NCBI GenBank assembly: GCA_016936335.1
Contig: JAFGXZ010000314.1
Coordinates: forward strand, 1-20,512
Length of the DNA: 20,512 nucleotides
Direction of reading: 5' to 3'
DNA from: Fidelibacterota bacterium
GTDB taxonomy: Bacteria > Fidelibacterota > UBA2242
Positions 16,041 to 20,512 of the stretch are shown here, in pieces; within the stretch, counting starts at the first letter, position 1, and the number at the start of each line of letters is the position of its first letter. The translations under genes were made by a program, and so were the position numbers. The notes under the pieces are model-generated. The model worked only from the letters and a program-made list of their open reading frames with translations, did no database searches and had not been told where the DNA came from.

Positions 16041-17210
16041 TTAATATCGAAAGAATTCCGTACAACCTTTGGAACATACTGCGAATTTTTTATGCGTTTT
16101 TATATGGCTTCGGAAGTCCCGATATATGTCATTATTCCAGATCTCACGGAATCGGTTCTCCCGGATATTACCGGTAGTAAAATTCATGGAGTGATATGGA
16201 CGGACAGTACCGTCGGGAAAGACATAAGCCGTCATCCAGAGACTTTGACAACGGTTACGATAGGATGTGGATTCAAAATCAAATTGAGAGTACCAGCGGC
16301 GAATCTCTTCGTCGTTGAAATTTGGAAACACACTGATGTCTACGGTAGATTTGGACTGTTTTACCTGATTGAGCTCAGAGATCAAATATTCGACATCGAT
16401 CTCTGGTGGATTTTCCCAGGCGAATCCGATCCAGTCCGTCGGCTTTTGTTTAAATCGGCTATAAAAGGTATCGACGAATTGATGTACGGTCGATTTTGAT
16501 AGAAACAACAAATGGTGAAATGTCAGTCCTCTTGCACTGATGCTATGGGCAATTTCAACGATATCCTGGATATTGCGGTAGTTTTCTCTCCAAATTGTAC
16601 TATTAATATTGATGGCGGGATTTTTACTTTTGTATTTTTTTTTCAGTTGATTTAAAAATAGAAATCCATTAATGGAACGGTTAAACGTTCCGGGTATACG
16701 TCGGATAGAGTCGTGAATTTCTTCCGGACCGTCCAGTGAAAAGATAATTTCATCCAAACCTGACTCGATGATTTCTTCCGCATAGTTTTGAATGAATGTT
16801 CCATTGGTCACGATATTACATCGGAGACCGGCATCTTTGACAGTCTTGATGATATTAAACCAGTCAGGATGCAGAAAGGGTTCACCGCCGAAGAGAGTAA
16901 TGTTTGGTTTAAAACCGCGAACATCATCGATGACGGATTTGATTTCATCCAGCGTCAGTTGTTGTCTCAGGATATCTTTATTGAATTCATTAAAAGCGCC
17001 ATTTTCACCCCATTGACCACACATCAGGCACCGGAGATTGCATTTGTATGTCAGAAAGAGTGAGATCGTTTCCGGCCAATAGCTTTTGCCATTGTTATAA
17101 ATATGATAGGAAAGCGCCGATCGGGTGCGGTGAATAAAATTCCGGCTGGCATATAATGGCTGTGATATGGATTTTTGAATAGCGCGTAATAAATTTTTTC
17201 TCGGGATCAT
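16041..17210 (-). CDS. Radical SAM protein with partial SPASM/twitch-like C-terminus
   Basis: The 389-residue enzyme should bind a [4Fe-4S] cluster through CNLRCLMC (C57, C61, C64) and generate a 5'-deoxyadenosyl radical. Further radical SAM landmarks are LFGGEPFLHPDW (106-117), VTNGT (134-138) and IIFSLDG (155-161). The C-terminal part resembles a SPASM domain: C321 in RNRCQSLW, FPDGTVRP (331-338), GNIRENRFREIW (347-358) and the final CSKGC (C379, C383). The usual cysteine after the G-V-P motif is replaced by tyrosine (Y339), so the auxiliary cluster may be incomplete or ligated differently. SPASM proteins often modify peptides, but carbohydrate or cofactor substrates are also known. It starts 8 bp after the cNMP-FHA gene, so the two are co-transcribed. 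The substrate is unknown. Confidence 0.9.
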   Translation of the reverse strand: MIPRKNLLRAIQKSISQPLYASRNFIHRTRSALSYHIYNNGKSYWPETISLFLTYKCNLRCLMCGQWGENGAFNEFNKDILRQQLTLDEIKSVIDDVRGFKPNITLFGGEPFLHPDWFNIIKTVKDAGLRCNIVTNGTFIQNYAEEIIESGLDEIIFSLDGPEEIHDSIRRIPGTFNRSINGFLFLNQLKKKYKSKNPAININSTIWRENYRNIQDIVEIAHSISARGLTFHHLLFLSKSTVHQFVDTFYSRFKQKPTDWIGFAWENPPEIDVEYLISELNQVKQSKSTVDISVFPNFNDEEIRRWYSQFDFESTSYRNRCQSLWMTAYVFPDGTVRPYHSMNFTTGNIRENRFREIWNNDIYRDFRSHIKTHKKFAVCSKGCTEFFRY

Positions 17211-17218
17211 TGGACTGT

Positions 17219-17983
17219 CTAAATGATGATTCTAAATTGATATGGGGAAGCTTCGCCGCCAATGATAACAATATTTTCTCCCGGATTAAGGTTCGTCTTA
17301 TAATTTGAAACCTGTCCGCCGATTTGCTTGCCGTTGACAATCGTCCCGAGACTGCTACCCCGGTCGAGGATATAGAACTGGTTGTTTTGAAAATTAATCG
17401 ACATGTGATTTTTTGAAACGTTATAAGGAACGATATCATCGATGCAAAGGTCATTATTCACGAAAATAGCATCGGAAACGTGAGAACTGTTACGACCGAT
17501 CTTGAAGGGAAATTTTTTAATCTGTAATTCTTTTCCTTTTAAAGCGGTGTTTGCTTCCTTTGTCAAACCGGAAATAGACACAGAATCCGCTAAACCAGCC
17601 TGCTCTTTTGCACTGGATGGTCCGATCTGGTTTTCAAGTCGTACAACTAAATCGTTGGTTTGCCGCAGCCGTTCAAAAAATGCCCGGAGTATAGGAATGA
17701 TAAAGGATTTTTTATCATCAAGCAGGCCCATGAAATCTTCACGGCTGATTTCATCAGCAACTACCCGTGTTTTTGCAATAATGGAAGCAGAGCGGGGTTT
17801 GTCTTCGATCAAACCCATTTCCCCGAAAATTTCTTCTGCTTCAAGCGTGGCTAATAAAATGGTATCATGCTTGGCTTTTTTTCGGACTTCGACCATACCA
17901 GATTTAAGTATAAATGCAGAATCACCCAATGAACCTTCTTCTATTATTGTGGCACCGGTCTCGAAAAATCTTTCTTTCATCAA
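17219..17983 (-). CDS. Cyclic-nucleotide-binding (CRP-type) plus FHA domain protein
   Basis: The 254-residue protein is a two-domain signalling module with no DNA-binding helix-turn-helix. Residues about 5-115 form a cNMP-binding barrel, with the phosphate-binding cassette GEMGLIEDKPRSAS (54-67). After a linker, residues about 152-254 form an FHA domain with the phosphothreonine-binding set G163/R164, S190 and H193 in SKNH, and RGSSLGTIVNG (208-218, N217). It could sense a cyclic nucleotide and dock onto a phosphorylated partner, linking signalling to the radical SAM enzyme encoded 8 bp downstream or to kinases of the locus (inference). A Shine-Dalgarno AGGAG lies 7 nt before the first of two consecutive ATG codons. 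Confidence 0.92.
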   Translation of the reverse strand: MMKERFFETGATIIEEGSLGDSAFILKSGMVEVRKKAKHDTILLATLEAEEIFGEMGLIEDKPRSASIIAKTRVVADEISREDFMGLLDDKKSFIIPILRAFFERLRQTNDLVVRLENQIGPSSAKEQAGLADSVSISGLTKEANTALKGKELQIKKFPFKIGRNSSHVSDAIFVNNDLCIDDIVPYNVSKNHMSINFQNNQFYILDRGSSLGTIVNGKQIGGQVSNYKTNLNPGENIVIIGGEASPYQFRIII

Positions 17984-18008
17984 ATTACTCCTAAATTTGA
18001 ATAACGTA

Positions 18009-18037
18009 AATATACAATTTTTATTCTGAAATGATAA
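18009..18037 (-). promoter_or_regulatory. Candidate promoter for the cNMP-FHA/radical SAM pair
   Basis: On the minus strand TTATCA (18037-18032) and TATATT (18014-18009) are spaced by 17 bp in the 57-bp gap before the cNMP-FHA gene. The match to a housekeeping promoter is four of six and five of six bases. The -35 element is 3 bp downstream of the preceding gene's stop. Pattern match only. Confidence 0.33.
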
Positions 18038-18040
18038 AGT

Positions 18041-19840
18041 TTATTTGATAAATAGACATTTTCCTGTGAGCTTTTGACCAGGTGTGATAATCTGATAAAA
18101 GTAGTTGCCGGAACTCACCGGATGTCCGGTATCATCCCTGCCGTTCCATTGAAGTGTTTTATATCCGGAGTTTTCTTGTCTGTCCACTAATTGTCGGATC
18201 ATTTTTCCATTCATGTTGAAAATATTTATAGTCACCGGTGTGGGGTCCGGCAGATAGTAATGAATCATTGTGGTTGAATTGAAAGGATTCGGGTAGTTGG
18301 AATACAGGGTAAACCTCTTTGGTTCTGTTCGAATGTCTGACAAAGCAATTGCTGTTCGTCCAGCCGGGGCAAAGGTTACGATGAAATGTCCGCCAACACC
18401 GGCGTTTAGGTGGAGAATGCATTCCGTTGCGTTGAATGAGGTATACGCAGTTTCGTTGAATTTAACCGAATTGAGTTGAAGTTGTGCCGGATCAATTGCC
18501 ATCGGGAAGAGCCTGATATCCCGAGGAAAGTCTGCGGGTGCAAACTTGTAATGGAGTGTTGCCGGTTTTTTATGGATGAGCAAATTACCATAAAGATAGG
18601 TATAATATCCCAATTCAATTGAATGATAACCAGCTTTACCGCCACCGCCTTTATTTTCGCCCCATGTTTCCGCACCATAGTTAGTCCTGTTTTCGTATAC
18701 TTCACCATATTCGTGATCGACGAAATATTTCATGAAAAAATCGAGTGTTCCATCAGCCATTTCAAGATAAGTCGAGTCATTGGTTATATTGAATAACTGG
18801 AGTCCCGCAACAACAGCTTGTTCCATCTGCCACCAGGCTTTGGCAGTATCGGGATTGCCCCACATCAGCATTTCTCCGGTAACGCGGTTATAATCCTTGT
18901 AAGGTCCGCCAAACCGATGATCGTAGCCGTTCGTCAGTACATCCGCCACCAGCTGTTCAGCAGCCGGCAGATAATTGTCGTTGGCGTTTACCTGGTAGAT
19001 TCGTCCCAGACACCATGCGGTTTTCAGAATATGTCCCATGATGGTCATTGTTTCGCTGGCGTTGATCTGCCAGTCGGCGGTATATTTCTCAGCAAAACCA
19101 ACGGCTTGATAATCCATGCTGGCTACCAGACGGTTGATCATCTGGTCAGCAATTTCCTCCAAACGCAGCAGGTATTTTTCCTCTTGGGTTAATAGATAGA
19201 GGTAGAGCAGGTGAGTGGTCACGGCATCGACAGTGGCATTGAAACTTTTATTAAACCGGTTGGTTCCGTTGAAATTCGTTTCATCAAAATAACCTTCATA
19301 ACCGATTCGGCTGTCCCAGAAACAGTCTTCGAGATGCTGATAGCCTTTTTCCAGCCAGGCAAAATGACTGGTATCACCGGTGACTTCAAAGGCGGCCATA
19401 ATTCCCAGCAGAGCATAATGCTGATTAAATGCCGTTTTGTTTCCAAAGCGGGAGTTCGGGTTGCCATTTTCATCCAGATCACCGTACCAGCCTCCATATG
19501 TATCATCCCAGGCATGTTCATATAAGAATGATAATGCTGATTCAGCGTACTCCAGGTAATTTTCATTACCCGTTAGCATGTAAGCCCGGATTAAACCATA
19601 GGCATTTCGTGTCTGGGTCAGCATATTTTTATTGGTGCCCCAGTTTGTAATGACGTCGCCGTATTTATCAATGTTTGTATAAAATCCACCTCTTGATTCA
19701 TCCCAGGTCTGGAGCCAGAATGTGGCACAGCTATCGACATAGCCAATCGCTTTTTCCGGTTCGCGGAGATGGGGTGATTTCAGTGAAATTTGAGCCCAGA
19801 TCAGTTGGGTGAAGAGCAGGTAAAAAAGTATTTTTCTCAA
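18041..19840 (-). CDS. Secreted AGE-type (alpha/alpha)6 sugar epimerase-like protein with C-terminal sorting domain
   Basis: The 599-residue product has a short signal peptide (1-16, ending IWA before Q17), so it acts outside the cytoplasm. Residues about 25-425 resemble N-acylglucosamine 2-epimerase/cellobiose 2-epimerase barrels: LTQTRNAYGL (R78), TAFNQHYAL, TTHLLYLYLL (H210), GHILKTAW (H270) and KAGYHSIELGYY (H406). The usual glutamate three residues after the GH histidine is lysine (K273), so activity may be altered. After a beta-rich linker, residues about 510-599 form an FlgD-Ig/type-A sorting domain (YSNYPNPFNSTT, then WNGRDDTGHPVSSGNYFYQ). The start is TTG (19840); an upstream in-frame stop leaves no better start. 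It may trim or edit surface glycan made by the locus (inference). A 7-bp hairpin precedes it at 19851-19871. Confidence 0.85.
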   Translation of the reverse strand: MRKILFYLLFTQLIWAQISLKSPHLREPEKAIGYVDSCATFWLQTWDESRGGFYTNIDKYGDVITNWGTNKNMLTQTRNAYGLIRAYMLTGNENYLEYAESALSFLYEHAWDDTYGGWYGDLDENGNPNSRFGNKTAFNQHYALLGIMAAFEVTGDTSHFAWLEKGYQHLEDCFWDSRIGYEGYFDETNFNGTNRFNKSFNATVDAVTTHLLYLYLLTQEEKYLLRLEEIADQMINRLVASMDYQAVGFAEKYTADWQINASETMTIMGHILKTAWCLGRIYQVNANDNYLPAAEQLVADVLTNGYDHRFGGPYKDYNRVTGEMLMWGNPDTAKAWWQMEQAVVAGLQLFNITNDSTYLEMADGTLDFFMKYFVDHEYGEVYENRTNYGAETWGENKGGGGKAGYHSIELGYYTYLYGNLLIHKKPATLHYKFAPADFPRDIRLFPMAIDPAQLQLNSVKFNETAYTSFNATECILHLNAGVGGHFIVTFAPAGRTAIALSDIRTEPKRFTLYSNYPNPFNSTTMIHYYLPDPTPVTINIFNMNGKMIRQLVDRQENSGYKTLQWNGRDDTGHPVSSGNYFYQIITPGQKLTGKCLFIK

Positions 19841-19850
19841 TGGTCGATGA

Positions 19851-19871
19851 TTCCTGTTTTTATTACAGGAA
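19851..19871. other. Short perfect hairpin upstream of the AGE-like gene
   Basis: TTCCTGT and ACAGGAA pair over 7 bp around a 7-nt AT-only loop, 11 bp upstream of the TTG start at 19840 on the minus strand. The AGGA that could serve as ribosome-binding site lies in the 3' arm of the stem (minus strand), so folding could limit initiation at the TTG codon. No T-run follows on the minus strand, so it does not look like a terminator. Confidence 0.35.
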
Positions 19872-19919
19872 ACTAGCTATTTTTGAGTTTAATTACAAAT
19901 GTGAAAATAAATAAAAATA

Positions 19920-20105
19920 CTATCCTGAAATGACAAAACCGAGCAATGCTCCCCAAATAATACTGATATAGGGATTGCTGGTAATTGGACAGCTGCCGGT
20001 ACGGCAACCGATAAATTTATAGTAAGCGAATCCCAGTAATCCGCCAATACACACAGCCACAATTCTAACAGCCATTTTGTGCTCCTTTAGGAAGTCTTTT
20101 ACCAT
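19920..20105 (-). CDS. DUF6132-like small membrane protein
   Basis: The ATG at 20105 gives 61 residues with an AGAGGA ribosome-binding site and a lysine-rich N-terminus (MVKDFLKEHK) usual for these proteins. A second ATG at 20075 also has a strong AAAGGAG site and would give 51 residues. The frame is open to 20150 but that start is less convincing. Two hydrophobic helices (about 12-31 and 46-60) flank the conserved core FIGCRTGSCPITSNP (31-45, C34 and C39), diagnostic of a small family common in Bacteroidota and related groups. The function is unknown; the paired cysteines suggest a redox or metal-related role (inference). It is probably not part of the polysaccharide machinery. Confidence 0.85.
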   Translation of the reverse strand: MVKDFLKEHKMAVRIVAVCIGGLLGFAYYKFIGCRTGSCPITSNPYISIIWGALLGFVISG

Positions 20106-20417
20106 TTTTATCCTCTTTGTTTTAATATCCGAAACCGGATGGACAATCAATGAGATAGAATATAATTCGTGTGGTTACAATTGAACGATTGAGCCGGTGC
20201 AGCAAATTTAAAAGTATTAAATCGTTTATAATGGATTATTTGAAGTCTACCGGTTATCATTAAAATAGTCCATAAAAAACATTTGGTTTCAAAGAAGTTT
20301 CTCTTTATTTTTTAAATATAGTTGGCATTAAAGTAAAACCAGTTTCATTTTATATATGAATTTCTATCAAAACTCTCAATTATCTCAATTTATCAAACCA
20401 TCCAAGCGTGGAATTGA
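20106..20417. other. Divergent intergenic region, 312 bp
   Basis: This AT-rich stretch separates the minus-strand DUF6132-like gene from the plus-strand partial ORF, so promoters for both should lie here. I see a weak 5-bp hairpin at 20127-20140 (ATCCG/CGGAT), an isolated TATAAT on the plus strand at 20227-20232 without a matching -35 element, and a TATATT on the minus strand near 20168-20173. None is convincing alone. No RNA gene or repeat was recognised. Confidence 0.4.
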
Positions 20418-20512
20418 ATGAAGATAATTAAATTCAAAAATAAGTGTCCATACTGTAACAATATTACCCGAAAACGCTTAAACCGTAAGGGTTTTTTCTT
20501 TGAGTGGATTCC
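20418..20512 (+). CDS. Start of a plus-strand ORF with a CxxC motif, cut by window edge
   Basis: An ATG at 20418 opens a frame that remains open for 31 codons to the right edge (starts MKIIKFKNKCPYCNN). The early CPYC pair and basic residues resemble the N-terminus of a zinc-ribbon protein, but a second cysteine pair would lie beyond the window. GGAA stands 4 nt upstream of the ATG. It is the only gene candidate on the plus strand. Confidence 0.4.
   Translation, partial: MKIIKFKNKCPYCNNITRKRLNRKGFFFEWI

Noticed and set aside
17502..18029. 175-codon open frame on the plus strand across the cNMP-FHA gene
   Set aside because: It is antisense to a gene with clear cNMP and FHA motifs, has no recognisable domain, and its composition is that of a mirror frame.
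19851..19871. Hairpin as a transcription terminator of the DUF6132-like gene
   Set aside because: The stem is only 7 bp with an AT loop and no T-run follows on the minus strand.
1..20512. Mobile element, CRISPR array or defence system
   Set aside because: No transposase or integrase motifs, terminal inverted repeats, spaced direct repeats, nuclease or toxin-antitoxin genes were seen; the AT-rich left part is explained by variable glycan genes.

Overview
The window is a co-directional run of about 19 genes on the minus strand (transcription runs right to left). At the far right there is one partial plus-strand ORF that diverges from the run. No rRNA, tRNA, insertion sequence, integrase or CRISPR array was seen. 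The core is an envelope or exopolysaccharide biosynthesis and export locus. The organism is probably an uncultured or little-studied member of the FCB group (Calditrichota, Marinimicrobia or KSB1-like). This rests on the moderately AT-rich DNA, the secreted protein ending in a YPNPFN...T C-terminal sorting/FlgD-Ig-like domain, and a DUF6132-type CPITSNP membrane protein. The taxonomic call is an inference.

Right part, in transcription order. A small DUF6132-like membrane protein (start near 20105) is followed by a secreted (alpha/alpha)6-barrel protein of the N-acylglucosamine 2-epimerase (AGE) type with a C-terminal sorting domain (19840-18041). Next comes a two-gene unit: a cyclic-nucleotide-binding plus FHA protein (17983-17219) and a radical SAM/SPASM-like protein (17210-16041). 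A single-domain response regulator (15977-15603) appears to open the polysaccharide operon. After it come a Wza-like outer-membrane export protein with an internally duplicated export/SLBB unit (15525-14296) and a very long Wzc-like co-polymerase/tyrosine kinase (14279-11052). The Wzc-like protein carries an extra third membrane segment, a coiled coil and tandem SPOR-like repeats after its tyrosine cluster.

Middle part. Two tandem paralogous one-helix membrane proteins of unknown function (11014-10562 and 10550-10191) lie between the Wzc-like gene and an O-antigen ligase/polymerase (10178-8751). Directly after it is a translationally coupled trio reminiscent of RiPP/HPr-rel systems: a PqqD-like peptide chaperone, an HprK-like kinase, and a PRMT-like methyltransferase with a C-terminal PqqD-like domain (8747-6488). 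The last gene is followed in frame, past a TAA, by 35 further open codons.

Left part. A Wzm/Wzt-type ABC polysaccharide exporter (6346-4285), a SAM methyltransferase, a Wzx-like flippase and two family-2 glycosyltransferases follow; the last is cut by the left edge. This section is visibly more AT-rich, from about the C-terminal domain of Wzt leftwards, as expected of an exchangeable sugar-specificity cassette. The locus thus encodes parts of both the Wzx/Wzy-dependent and the ABC-dependent export routes.

The parts I consider most novel are the Wzc-SPOR fusion with its two small membrane-protein neighbours, and the PqqD/HprK/PRMT-PqqD cassette inside a polysaccharide operon.
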